64,000 nt of DNA from Clostridiales bacterium (GTDB lineage: Bacteria > Bacillota > Clostridia > Oscillospirales > Acutalibacteraceae), in assembly GCA_024684435.1 (NCBI GenBank), contig JAIKWV010000014.1, forward strand, positions 1-64,000, in the 5' to 3' direction. Positions 24,637 to 32,796 of the stretch are shown here, in pieces (position 1 is the stretch's first letter; the number at the start of each line of letters is the position of its first letter). The notes under the pieces are model-generated. The model searched no databases. It saw nothing but the letters and a program-made list of their open reading frames with translations, and had not been told where the DNA came from. A program made the translations under genes and the position numbers.

Positions 24637-26164
24637 TTTCCTCAGCCTCCTCCATGATATTCTTACCGGTCATCATTAAACCGAGCTCCTCCTTGGTGAT
24701 CTCGGAGGCCTTTACTATACCCATGATCTCTCCGTGACACAGGACTGCGATCCTGTCGCAAAGTTCGATGAGAACGTCCAGATCCTCACCGATAAGCAGA
24801 ACAGCCACACCCTTTTTCTTTTGCTCGTTTAACTTATCATAAAGCATAAAGGATGAATTTATATCAAGACCTCTTACCGGGTACGCCGTAATGAGAAGGT
24901 TGGGGTTCAATGATATCTCACGGCCAAGAAGCACCTTCTGAACATTGCCGCCGGATAATTGACGAACGGGAGTGCTTATGCTGGGAGTTACGATATTTAA
25001 ATCTTTTACAAGTTTTTCAGCAAGCTCCTTAGAGGGCTGTCTGTCAAGAAACGGACCTTTATTGTTTTTATATGATTTCAGGAGCATATTGTGGGTGATA
25101 TCCATTGACGCCACAAGTCCCATTCCAAGTCTGTCCTCCGGGATAAAGCTCATGGAAATGCCCATCTTGATGATATCGGCAGGAGATTTTCCTATTATAT
25201 TTTCCTTTTTATAAAGTACAGCGCCTTTTTCGATCTTGATAAGTCCGGCTATGGATTCGCAAAGTTCCTTTTGACCGCTTCCTGCTATTCCGGCAATGCC
25301 AAGGATCTCTCCGCCGTTTAGATTAAATGAAACGTCATTGAGAGCCAGTGAACCTTCTGTGCTCCTTACAGTAAGGTGATGCACCTCAAAAAGATGTTTT
25401 ATTTTTTCGACCTCAGGACGTTCAATGTTTAGATCAACGCGGTGTCCAACCATAAGCTCGGTCAATTCCTTCGCATTGGTCTGAGCGGTTATAACAGTGT
25501 CAATGCTCTTTCCTTTACGCAGGATGGTCACCCGGTCGCTTATTGCAAGTACTTCATTGAGCTTATGGGTGATTATGATTATCGCACAGCCGTTTTCACG
25601 CATTTTGCGCATTATTTCAAAGAGCTTGTCCGTTTCCTGGGGAGTAAGAACAGCGGTGGGTTCGTCAAGGATAAGAATTTTGGCGCCTCTGTAGAGTACC
25701 TTGAGAATTTCCACGGTCTGCTTTTCGCTCACGGACATATCGTAGATCTTTTTTGCAGGGTCAATGTACAGCCCATACTTATCGCAGAGCTTTTTTATCT
25801 CTTCAGCAAGCTCAGACTTGCTCTTGTATTTTCCGCCCTTGGCGCCCAAGACTATATTGTCCTGGGCGGAAAATACATCAACAAGCTTAAAATGCTGATG
25901 TATCATACCTATACCAAGCTCATAGGACTCCTTAGGGGAATTGATAACGACCTCTTTACCGTTTACTTTTATTTTACCCTCATCGGGATGGTATACTCCG
26001 GAGATCATGTTCATCAAGGTAGTTTTACCGGAACCGTTTTCACCTAAAAGGGCAAGTATCTCCCCTTGATTCACGGAAAGATCAATACCGTCATTGGCTT
26101 TGATAGTTCCGAACGTTTTTCTTATTCCGGTCAGCTCTATTGCTTTTGTTGTATCAGGTACCAT
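24629..26164 (-). CDS. Nucleoside ABC transporter ATPase (NupO-like, two ATPase domains)
   Basis: 511 residues; ATG at 26164 is 8 nt after AGGAG. The first ATPase domain has a full Walker A (GENGSGKTT), signature MSVSEKQ and Walker B ILILDEPTAVL. The second has a changed P-loop (GIAGSGQKE), a signature LSGGNVQKV and NLLITAYPVRGLD in place of a normal Walker B, as is usual in RbsA/NupO-type ATPases, where the second domain is poorly active. It energises the two permeases downstream. Two hairpins separate it from the lipoprotein gene upstream. Confidence 0.95.
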   Translation of the reverse strand: MVPDTTKAIELTGIRKTFGTIKANDGIDLSVNQGEILALLGENGSGKTTLMNMISGVYHPDEGKIKVNGKEVVINSPKESYELGIGMIHQHFKLVDVFSAQDNIVLGAKGGKYKSKSELAEEIKKLCDKYGLYIDPAKKIYDMSVSEKQTVEILKVLYRGAKILILDEPTAVLTPQETDKLFEIMRKMRENGCAIIIITHKLNEVLAISDRVTILRKGKSIDTVITAQTNAKELTELMVGHRVDLNIERPEVEKIKHLFEVHHLTVRSTEGSLALNDVSFNLNGGEILGIAGIAGSGQKELCESIAGLIKIEKGAVLYKKENIIGKSPADIIKMGISMSFIPEDRLGMGLVASMDITHNMLLKSYKNNKGPFLDRQPSKELAEKLVKDLNIVTPSISTPVRQLSGGNVQKVLLGREISLNPNLLITAYPVRGLDINSSFMLYDKLNEQKKKGVAVLLIGEDLDVLIELCDRIAVLCHGEIMGIVKASEITKEELGLMMTGKNIMEEAEENG

Positions 26165-26187
26165 AAGCACACTCCTAAGACAATTAT

Positions 26188-26252
26188 AAAAGGGTACGGA
26201 AAAGCGTACCCTTTTGAGGTTTTCTCCGGGACAGTCGGATCTGCCCCGGAGA
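26188..26252 (-). terminator. Two tandem hairpins between lipoprotein and ATPase genes
   Basis: In minus-strand order: an 8-bp hairpin (arms 26223-26230 and 26245-26252, core CCGGG/CCCGG), then an 11-bp hairpin (AAAAGGGTACG/CGTACCCTTTT, 26188-26215). The second ends in TTTT then ATAATTG. Placement right after the substrate-binding protein is typical of partial termination or 3'-end protection that makes the lipoprotein more abundant than the transporter. Confidence 0.65.
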
Positions 26253-26265
26253 ACATGATTAAAAA

Positions 26266-27384
26266 TTAGAGAAGAGATACACCCTGGAGATAATAGTTGA
26301 TTCCGCCTGTGATCTCTGCATCTGTAAGGGCGTGGTCTATAACAGTACCGTCAGCCTTAACAATGCCCTGATTGAAAACTATAAGAGAACCGTCAATTAT
26401 CTGAGCCTTGGCTGTCTCAACAGCTTCCTTTGTTCCGGGAGCAGCAATAGCCTCATTGATGGGAGAAAGGTCGATAAGTCCAGCTTTCATGCCCTCATAG
26501 TAGTTTACAGCTTTCCATGTGCCGTCGATAACTTTCTGAACAGCGTCGGTGTAGTATGCGCCCCAGTTCCAGACAGGTGCGCAAAGGTGGGATGTGGGAG
26601 CGATATCAGTCATATCTGAATTGTAGCCGCAGCCGAACACGCCTGCGTCACGGGCTGTGGTCTGGGGGCCGTCTGTATCGCAGTGCTGAGCGATAACGCA
26701 GCAACCGGCGTCGATAAGAGCCTTAGCAGCTGCTGTTTCACCTTCGGGATCATACCATGAACCTGTGACCTTTACCTTGACCTGTGCTTCGGGATATACT
26801 GACTGTGCGCCGAGAGCAAATGCGTCGATGCCGCCGGTAACCTCTGAGTTTGTGCTGTCCATAGCGGCAACATAACCGAGCATGGGATTGCCGAGCTCTT
26901 TTGCCTTTAAGCCAGCAGCGATACCGGAAAGGTAACGAGCCTCATAAATACGGCCGAAGTAGTTGTTGAAGTTGGTCTCGTTGCTCTTATAGCCTGAGCA
27001 ATGTGAGAAGATTATGTCGGGATTTTCAGCAGCGAAGGACTCAACAGTGTCCATGTAGTTGTAGCTGGTTGCGAAGATGATGTCGCAGTCAGCGTCGACA
27101 AGCTCCTGAAGAGCCTGCTTTGTTGCAGTAACATCGGTATCGGAAATGCTGTCCTTGATGACGTAGTTGTCTTCTGTGAGACCAATGTTGTTTACCATTT
27201 CCATAAAGCCCTTTTGATGTGCGTAGGTGTAGCCTGAGGTATCATCTTTGCTGGTGATGTGCATGATGCCTACTTTGATATCGTTCTTCTTTGGCTCTTG
27301 CTTATTGCCGCCGCCGCAGGCAGCCATAGCAAAGAGCATTGAAACAGACAAGACGAGCGCGATAATTTTGACGATTTTTTTCAT
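26266..27384 (-). CDS. BMP-family nucleoside-binding lipoprotein
   Basis: 372 residues; ATG at 27384 is 8 nt after GGAGGAAG. The N-terminus is a lipoprotein signal (MKKIVKII...AMAACGGG, lipidated Cys near 23). The Bmp/Med domain follows, with KVGIMHITSKDDTSGYTYAHQKGF, DIIFATSYNYMD, NNYFGRIYEARYLSGIAAG and VWNWGAYYTDAVQKVIDGTW. Family members bind purine nucleosides for NupOPQ-type importers. It lies directly upstream of the ATPase gene and is likely the main binding protein of the system. Confidence 0.93.
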   Translation of the reverse strand: MKKIVKIIALVLSVSMLFAMAACGGGNKQEPKKNDIKVGIMHITSKDDTSGYTYAHQKGFMEMVNNIGLTEDNYVIKDSISDTDVTATKQALQELVDADCDIIFATSYNYMDTVESFAAENPDIIFSHCSGYKSNETNFNNYFGRIYEARYLSGIAAGLKAKELGNPMLGYVAAMDSTNSEVTGGIDAFALGAQSVYPEAQVKVKVTGSWYDPEGETAAAKALIDAGCCVIAQHCDTDGPQTTARDAGVFGCGYNSDMTDIAPTSHLCAPVWNWGAYYTDAVQKVIDGTWKAVNYYEGMKAGLIDLSPINEAIAAPGTKEAVETAKAQIIDGSLIVFNQGIVKADGTVIDHALTDAEITGGINYYLQGVSLL

Positions 27385-27448
27385 TCTTTCTTCCTCCAAA
27401 AAATTTTTTTATGTTAACGGAATTATCCGTTGACAACGAGACAGGGCA

Positions 27449-28612
27449 TTATTCGGGCAAGAGCAGGTCAATACCGAAAATGTAATAATTGATTTCGCTT
27501 ACAAGCTGTTCATAGGTGTAATCCTCGCCGGCGGGGAGCATTACTTCGGCATATGTGTCCTTCACATCCACCTGGAAAACATCGTAGCCTTCATCGGATT
27601 TGAACTTCTCAAGGAAGGAATTTACTGCTTTTACCACAGCTTCGCCGCAAGCTTTTTCATTGAGTTTGCTGATACCGACCACGCCCTCTTTGATACCGCC
27701 GAGATAGGAAGCGGTGGTGAAGTCGCCGTTGATGATATCGCCCAGGACTTTCTGGTAATAAACGCTCCAGTTCCATACAAGGGAGAACATACAGTAATTC
27801 TCCGAAGCGGAGGTCATGTCTTTGCCGAAGCCAACGCAAAAGACTTCTTTATTGCCGGCGGCGCCGGTAGAGATCTCTGTACCCGCAAACTGAGCCATAA
27901 CGTCGCACTTTGATTTTGCAATGGCATATTCAACGTGTGACGATTCAGATCCAAGGTCGAGCCAATATTTATCTATATTATTAACATATACATAAGGCTT
28001 AACATTGGGATTGGAGACGATTATACCTCTTGCAAAGGCGTTGGCGCTCAAGGTAACCTCGCTGTCCGTCTTATAATCCGGAGCGATAAAAAGTGCGGAA
28101 TTGGCGGTGGATTTTGTACCGGCGGCAATTCCGGCAAGGAATTCGGCTTCATACATCTTAGCGAAAAATGAACCGAAATTAGTATCGTTGTGCTTGATCG
28201 AAGCATAACAAAGGAACTTCACGTCCGGAAATTCACCCGCAAGTTTTTCGCAGGCGTCCTGATCTTCCTGCGAAAGGGCAAAGATAACGTTACAACCCTC
28301 GGTCACAGCCTCACGGATAATATCTTCCGGAGTTTTGTCCTCAAAATTTCTGATGTTCTTGGAAATTATCTGTGTGTCTTTGTTAATACCCAGAGCCTTG
28401 GCGGCGGCTTCAACACCTTCGTGATGATAAGTATCGAAAACGCTGTTGTTGGAGAGAGGGTAATTATATATCATACCTATTTTTAAGTTTTCTTTAGGTA
28501 CCGGATTCTTCTTTTTGGGATTTATGATCGATGATTTGCCGCAGGAAACAAAAGAAAATAAAACCGAGAGAATCATCAGCACGGAAAGTACTTTTATAAA
28601 CCTTGATTTCAC
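27449..28612 (-). CDS. Second BMP-family lipoprotein
   Basis: 387 residues; GTG start at 28612 about 11 nt after AAAGGAT. Lipoprotein signal MKSRFIKVLSVL...SFVSCGKSS. The Bmp fold is clear: KIGMIYNYPLSNNS, NVIFALSQEDQDACEKLAGEFPDVKFLCYA, SFFAKMYEAEFLAGIAAG, VWNWSVYYQKVLGDIINGDF. It is a divergent paralogue of the next gene's product rather than a recent duplicate. Two binding proteins for one transporter could widen the ligand range, for example nucleoside and base. It lies between xpt and the first BMP gene. Confidence 0.92.
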   Translation of the reverse strand: MKSRFIKVLSVLMILSVLFSFVSCGKSSIINPKKKNPVPKENLKIGMIYNYPLSNNSVFDTYHHEGVEAAAKALGINKDTQIISKNIRNFEDKTPEDIIREAVTEGCNVIFALSQEDQDACEKLAGEFPDVKFLCYASIKHNDTNFGSFFAKMYEAEFLAGIAAGTKSTANSALFIAPDYKTDSEVTLSANAFARGIIVSNPNVKPYVYVNNIDKYWLDLGSESSHVEYAIAKSKCDVMAQFAGTEISTGAAGNKEVFCVGFGKDMTSASENYCMFSLVWNWSVYYQKVLGDIINGDFTTASYLGGIKEGVVGISKLNEKACGEAVVKAVNSFLEKFKSDEGYDVFQVDVKDTYAEVMLPAGEDYTYEQLVSEINYYIFGIDLLLPE

Positions 28613-28638
28613 TTATATTCAAATCCTTTCAGTAAATT

Positions 28639-29220
28639 TTACATGTCAGCAAATATGGGCTTGCCGTCCTCTATTCCTTTGATAAGCGCAAGGGACTCTA
28701 TACGTACGCCCTCGCTGCGAAGCTTGGCTCCGCCGTCCTGAAAGCCTTTTTCTATGACTATTCCCACGCCTTCAAGGGTCGCGCCCGCCTGATCCACAAT
28801 GCTCATAAGACCGCGGACAGCCTCTCCGTTTGCAAGAAAATCATCGATTATCAGCACGTGATCCTCAGGACCCAAATAGTTCTTTGAGACAAAAACTTCA
28901 AACGATTTATTCTTTGTAAATGAAAAGACGCTGGCGGAATAGGTGTTTTGTCCCACGTTTTTGTTTTGTCCTTTTTTAGCAAAAAGTACAGGCACAGAAA
29001 AATACTGTGCGGCAATGCACGATATCCCTATGCCCGAAGCTTCTATTGTGAGTATTTTATTGATTTTTTCCATTTTATCGGAAAAACGGTCACAGAATTC
29101 CCTGCCGATCTCGTTAAGCAAATCGACATCGATCAAATGATTAAGGAACATGTCAACCTTAATAATGTCAGGCGGAATAAAAGTTGCACCTTCTAAAATG
29201 CGTTTTTTAAGAAAATCCAT
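28639..29220 (-). CDS. xpt: Xanthine phosphoribosyltransferase
   Basis: 193 residues, the normal length. The PRPP-binding loop VLIIDDFLANGEA and the purine-site segments ILTIEASGIGIS and AKKGQNKNVGQ match Bacillus Xpt. It converts xanthine (and poorly guanine) plus PRPP to the monophosphate. As first gene ahead of the BMP lipoproteins and NupOPQ-like transporter, it suggests the imported ligand feeds purine salvage. The leader is only about 50 nt and does not show the purine riboswitch found before xpt in many Bacillota. Confidence 0.95.
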   Translation of the reverse strand: MDFLKKRILEGATFIPPDIIKVDMFLNHLIDVDLLNEIGREFCDRFSDKMEKINKILTIEASGIGISCIAAQYFSVPVLFAKKGQNKNVGQNTYSASVFSFTKNKSFEVFVSKNYLGPEDHVLIIDDFLANGEAVRGLMSIVDQAGATLEGVGIVIEKGFQDGGAKLRSEGVRIESLALIKGIEDGKPIFADM

Positions 29221-29261
29221 ATTTTTAAACCTCTGATCCGAATAACGAAAATATATGTATA

Positions 29262-29290
29262 TTATAAGTTAATCAAACCGTAAAAGCAAG
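29262..29290 (-). promoter_or_regulatory. Putative promoter of the xpt-nucleoside transporter operon
   Basis: Minus strand TTGCTT, 17 bp, TATAAT, giving a short leader of about 35-40 nt before the xpt start. The -10 is a perfect match and the -35 is weak, so an activator or relief of repression may matter. Confidence 0.6.
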
Positions 29291-29355
29291 TAATTTTTAC
29301 AAATTTTTAATTTTTTCTGTATTTGAGGATTTCTTTTGATATGGAATACCTTGTT

Positions 29356-30105
29356 TTATGCTTGATGTACAGACACAATATATTGTGAATTGACAAATCC
29401 GTCGGTGCCGTCGATGTTTATTTTGCACCACAGTCCGTTATCGTTTATTATCAGCACTTTCCTGCCATTGGTGACACGCATTATTATAGGCGAATTTGTG
29501 TCAGGTTTACTGCGTACATTAAGATATCCTCCCTTGATTGATATTTCGGAATAACGGTAAGGGCTGTCTCCCTTGAACCCAATATTGAATATTTCACAGA
29601 TCCCGCGTGCCAGAGCCGTGCCGATTTCTCGTATATTCTGACTCAGCCATTGAGTATCGCCGCTGCTGTCACGGTAAGCAGTGTTTATGCGGATACAGGT
29701 GGCTTTTGATCGTATGAGCTCCCTGTATTCGTTGGAAGGATTGCAGGTGACAAGCTCCGGGTACGGATATATTGATCTGATCTCATTATAAATTATCCTG
29801 GCGCACATGGCACCTTTTTTGCAGTCCGAACTGTAATATATATCGCTGCCCTGCAATTTACAGCCGGATGATCCGGGAGATTCAGATGTGTTCAGAGATA
29901 TAATAAGATCAAAACGTCCTCTGTTTGCCGTGTCTATTATTTTTGAGATCCCCATGCCCGGCGGATTCGTTATATAAAATACATTATTAAATAAAAGATG
30001 TTCAACTGTTTCATACACAAGTCGTCTGAGATATTTTTGCTCGTTTGTTCCGTCGGCAAAACATTTTTCTCCGTTTTCCGGAACGGCTAAATATATTCTC
30101 GGCAT
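29356..30105 (-). CDS. Degenerate N-acetylmuramoyl-L-alanine amidase-like protein with SH3 domain
   Basis: 249 residues. The first about 175 residues follow the Amidase_3 layout (IYLAVPENGEK; FDLIISLNTSESPGSSG; GSDIYY; RSKATCIRINTAYRD), but the catalytic positions are lost: no GHGG, the SxHxN histidine is Asn, and the late VE(x)GF glutamate is missing. A bacterial SH3 domain ends it (GYLNVRSKPDTNSPIIMRV...GLWCKINIDGTDGFVNSQYI). No signal peptide or membrane segment is seen, odd for a wall-binding domain. GGGAGATG precedes the ATG. It may be a pseudoenzyme that binds wall fragments, or an intracellular regulator. Confidence 0.75.
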   Translation of the reverse strand: MPRIYLAVPENGEKCFADGTNEQKYLRRLVYETVEHLLFNNVFYITNPPGMGISKIIDTANRGRFDLIISLNTSESPGSSGCKLQGSDIYYSSDCKKGAMCARIIYNEIRSIYPYPELVTCNPSNEYRELIRSKATCIRINTAYRDSSGDTQWLSQNIREIGTALARGICEIFNIGFKGDSPYRYSEISIKGGYLNVRSKPDTNSPIIMRVTNGRKVLIINDNGLWCKINIDGTDGFVNSQYIVSVHQA

Positions 30106-30162
30106 ACCGCATCTCCCACTGTCTTTTTTTACATATTTATGAAGCTGTAAAAATACTTATAC

Positions 30163-30191
30163 TTGCAAATCATTAAGAAAAATGTTACTAT
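30163..30191 (+). promoter_or_regulatory. Putative promoter of the cyclophilin gene
   Basis: TTGCAA (30163-30168), 17 bp, TACTAT (30186-30191), about 25 bp before the ribosome site. Confidence 0.6.
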
Positions 30192-30220
30192 AGTGCAGAA
30201 GGATGAAAGGAGGAGATCCA

Positions 30221-30730
30221 ATGAGCTTTTCTCAGACAGATATGCCGCTTGAAAATGATGTAACGGTCGTTATGAAAACAACAAAAGGAGACATTAAGAT
30301 ACGAATGTTTCCCGACAAGGCGCCCAAGGCTGTTGAAAACTTTATCACCCACGCAAAGGAAGGTTATTATGACGGTATAATTTTCCACAGGGTAATAAAT
30401 GACTTCATGATCCAGGGCGGAGACCCCACCGGAACAGGAATGGGCGGTCAAAGCATATGGGGCAGACCTTTTGAGGATGAATTTTCCCCGGAACTCAGGA
30501 ACATAAGAGGCTCGCTCTCGATGGCAAACGCTGGACGCAACACCAACGGCAGTCAATTCTTTATTGTTCAGACAGAGGCAACTCCCTGGCTTGATGGCAG
30601 ACATACCGTGTTCGGTCAGGTTTATGAAGGCATGGATGTGGTGGACAGCATAGCTTCTGTCAGAGTAGATATGCTGGATAAACCCTTTGAGGATATAAAG
30701 ATCATCGGAATAGATGTATATAATGCGTAA
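30221..30730 (+). CDS. Cyclophilin-type peptidyl-prolyl cis-trans isomerase
   Basis: 169 residues. The ATG at 30221 lies 7 nt after AAAGGAGG; an upstream in-frame ATG sits before that ribosome site. The cyclophilin core is complete: [24 protein letters not shown], the active-site [15 protein letters not shown] with catalytic Arg, [15 protein letters not shown] and [11 protein letters not shown]. It catalyses prolyl isomerisation in protein folding. No signal peptide, so cytoplasmic. The lipoprotein gene begins 13 bp downstream. Confidence 0.95.
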   Translation: MSFSQTDMPLENDVTVVMKTTKGDIKIRMFPDKAPKAVENFITHAKEGYYDGIIFHRVINDFMIQGGDPTGTGMGGQSIWGRPFEDEFSPELRNIRGSLSMANAGRNTNGSQFFIVQTEATPWLDGRHTVFGQVYEGMDVVDSIASVRVDMLDKPFEDIKIIGIDVYNA

Positions 30731-30743
30731 AGGAGATTTTACA

Positions 30744-31127
30744 ATGAAAAAGGCATTATCTGTAGTATTGTTACTCGCAGTCATTTTAACAGCAGGAGCC
30801 TGCGGTATTTTTAAACCCTCACCGAAAAAGGCGCTTTTAGGCAAATGGGATTATACGGCGGATCTGGGCGACAGCAGTCTCACATTCGGTTCCCTTGAGT
30901 TTAAGGAAGACGGAGTTATGTCCGCAAAGCTTGTCAGTCTTATAACCGTTGACGGCACTTATGAGATAACGAAAAATGACGATGGCGTAAATATTCTGAG
31001 CATCACATACAAGGCTTTGGGCATATCACACACAGCAGAGTATACTTTTGAGATCGATGACACAAGTCTTAAATTGACTCCCGTAAAGCTCAGCGACATT
31101 ACTCTTACATATACAAAAGCTGAATAA
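30744..31127 (+). CDS. Small lipoprotein of unknown function
   Basis: 127 residues; ATG at 30744 is preceded by AAAGGAG. A signal sequence MKKALSVVLLLAVILTAGACG with a lipobox-like end is followed by a beta-rich domain (KWDYTADLGDSSLTFGSLEFKEDG..., YEITKNDDGVNILSI, YTFEIDDTSLKLTPV). This pattern resembles the short DUF5640/lipocalin-like lipoproteins of Clostridia that follow a GKW motif. The exact family is uncertain. Co-directional with the cyclophilin gene. Confidence 0.75.
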   Translation: MKKALSVVLLLAVILTAGACGIFKPSPKKALLGKWDYTADLGDSSLTFGSLEFKEDGVMSAKLVSLITVDGTYEITKNDDGVNILSITYKALGISHTAEYTFEIDDTSLKLTPVKLSDITLTYTKAE

Positions 31128-31137
31128 AAAATTAAAG

Positions 31138-31190
31138 ATCCTGCATTCGGGGCAAGGATAAAAAGTCCGTATGCAGGATTTATTTTATTA
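31138..31190 (+). terminator. Terminator after the small lipoprotein gene
   Basis: ATCCTGCAT (31138-31146) pairs with ATGCAGGAT (31171-31179), followed by TTATTTTATTA. The right arm contains an ATG, which argues against that ATG being the start of the following membrane protein. Confidence 0.75.
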
Positions 31191-31206
31191 TGCCGGTGGT
31201 GAATTT

Positions 31207-32019
31207 ATGGATTTTAAAGAAAACGGATTTATGTACGGTCTGGCGGTCGTGGTGGTACTGTTTGTAATAGGTCAGTCCATTTTTTTCATGGTACGGGCGT
31301 TCAGGCAGGGGAAAAAGATCGGAATTTCAGTAAAAACGATGAGAAGCGTTATTATGTCCAGTACGCTTTTTACAATAGCTCCGGCTATTGCTATCCTTGC
31401 TACGGTAGTTACCCTTGCGGGTACTTTGGGTATCGTTCTGCCTTGGATAAGGCTTACGGTCGTAGGCAATCTACAATATGAGGTCACCGCAGCACAGGCT
31501 GCTCTTGAATCTTTCAAAGACGGACAGTCCATAGCTGTATTCGGGCAGAATATCAAGGACCCGAGGATATTTTCCGCCGTTTCATGGGTCATGACGGTGG
31601 GAATAATATTCGGGCTTATCCTGCTCCCTCTGGTGCTGAAAAGGCTTCAGAATAAAATCGGCAAAATACGGAGTGAAACAAACGATTCAAGGTTCGGAGA
31701 TATAATTTCAGCCGCCACATTTATCGGTCTTGTTTCCGCGTTCATAGGCAACGCTATAGCGGGAAAGGCACCGACAATAAAGGAAAACGGCAAAATACTT
31801 CCTGTGGGTATGGGCGCGGGTATTATGTCCGTTGCCGTGCTTATAACATCCATTCTTGTAGTCGTGGCGCTTCAGCTTTTATGTAAAAAATTCAAGTGGG
31901 AAAAATTTGAGGTCTTTGTTCTGCCAATAGGAATGTTTGCCGGAATGGCAATGGCGATACTGTTATCCAACGTCTTGCCCGAGAGTATATCAATGCTTGA
32001 ATGGAGGCCGGCAACATGA
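31207..32019 (+). CDS. Membrane protein, DUF5058-like
   Basis: 270 residues; ATG at 31207 with GGTGGTGA-like sequence upstream, chosen because the earlier ATG lies within the terminator stem. About six to seven membrane segments, an RxxRQGKKIGIS loop after the first, and a central segment with GDIISAATFIGLVSAFIGNAIAGKAP. The overall look matches the DUF5058 family of Clostridia, often encoded beside a second integral membrane protein as here. Function is not known; the paired organisation suggests a two-component transporter. Overlaps the next gene by 4 bp. Confidence 0.75.
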   Translation: MDFKENGFMYGLAVVVVLFVIGQSIFFMVRAFRQGKKIGISVKTMRSVIMSSTLFTIAPAIAILATVVTLAGTLGIVLPWIRLTVVGNLQYEVTAAQAALESFKDGQSIAVFGQNIKDPRIFSAVSWVMTVGIIFGLILLPLVLKRLQNKIGKIRSETNDSRFGDIISAATFIGLVSAFIGNAIAGKAPTIKENGKILPVGMGAGIMSVAVLITSILVVVALQLLCKKFKWEKFEVFVLPIGMFAGMAMAILLSNVLPESISMLEWRPAT

Positions 32020-32720
32020 AGAATAATAAAAATAAAACATATATTGACTCTACCCATACATGGGGCAGGATATTTTCTGTTTCCGCGGTATGCGTACTGC
32101 TGATGGTCCCTGTTGCCATCTGTATCAAATATGACGCATGGCCTTCATTTAATCAGGTGTTTAAAGGACTGTTAAAGGTTATCCCCATATTCTGGACCAC
32201 TCAGATACTTGAAATTTTAGTTTATTCTCCTATGCTTGGTACAGGCGCCACATATCTTTCATTTGTTACCGGTAACGTTACAAACCTTAAGCTTCCCTGT
32301 GTGCTCAACGCTCGGGAAACCGCCAAAACAAAGCCGAACACAGAGGAGGACGAAATAGTATCAACTATTGCCACCGCTACCTCGGCAATAGTAACTACCG
32401 TTATTCTCGCGGTTGGTGTCATTGCTCTTTCACCGATACTTCCCAAGATAACAGCGGAGGACTCATTCTTTGCTCCGGCTTTCAAACAAGTGCTTCCGGC
32501 GCTCTTCGGCGCTTTAGGCGCAGGCTATCTTATAAAGCATTGGAGACTGTCCTTTGTTCCCGTCATAACCGCGGTCGTGATATTGATTTTTGACGGGAAT
32601 ATGGGGACCGGTACGCTCATTCCGATTTGCGTTGTCGTTTCTATCATAGGCGCATATATCATGTATATCTCAGGTTTTCTTACCGGAGGCGTTAAACCTA
32701 AGAACCCACTCAAAAAATAG
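32016..32720 (+). CDS. Membrane protein partner of the DUF5058-like protein
   Basis: 234 residues; ATG at 32016 overlaps the previous stop (ATGA), with GGAGG 7 nt upstream. About six membrane segments: VCVLLMVPVAICIKY, VIPIFWTTQILEILVYSP, a re-entrant-looking TGATYLSFVTGNVTNLKLPC, TIATATSAIVTTVILAVGVI, the QVLPALFGALGAGYL segment and a C-terminal IVVSIIGAYIMYISGFL-like helix. The polar GNVTNLKLPCVLNA loop between helices could be substrate-facing. Translational coupling suggests a heteromeric complex with its neighbour. Confidence 0.75.
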   Translation: MKNNKNKTYIDSTHTWGRIFSVSAVCVLLMVPVAICIKYDAWPSFNQVFKGLLKVIPIFWTTQILEILVYSPMLGTGATYLSFVTGNVTNLKLPCVLNARETAKTKPNTEEDEIVSTIATATSAIVTTVILAVGVIALSPILPKITAEDSFFAPAFKQVLPALFGALGAGYLIKHWRLSFVPVITAVVILIFDGNMGTGTLIPICVVVSIIGAYIMYISGFLTGGVKPKNPLKK

Positions 32721-32744
32721 CGTAAAGCTGATTGACTTTACATT

Positions 32745-32786
32745 AAAAACTCCCGGTCTGCGGCAGTGCAAATCGGGAGTTTTTAT
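32745..32786. terminator. Bidirectional terminator
   Basis: ACTCCCG (32749-32755)/CGGGAGT (32774-32780) with AAAAA before and TTTTTA after, so it works on both strands between the membrane pair and the convergent glycosidase gene. Confidence 0.85.
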
Positions 32787-32796
32787 CTTTTGGATA

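Noticed and set aside
29235-29250. Possible PurR box (CCGAAT) ahead of xpt
   Set aside because: Only a single imperfect half is seen, without the paired second box that PurR needs, so it was not listed.
29221-29355. Purine riboswitch ahead of xpt
   Set aside because: The leader after the promoter is about 35-40 nt, too short for the three-way-junction aptamer, and its conserved loops are not present.
31171-31206. Earlier ATG for the DUF5058-like gene
   Set aside because: That ATG is the right arm of the preceding terminator stem and has no ribosome site; the ATG at 31207 fits better.
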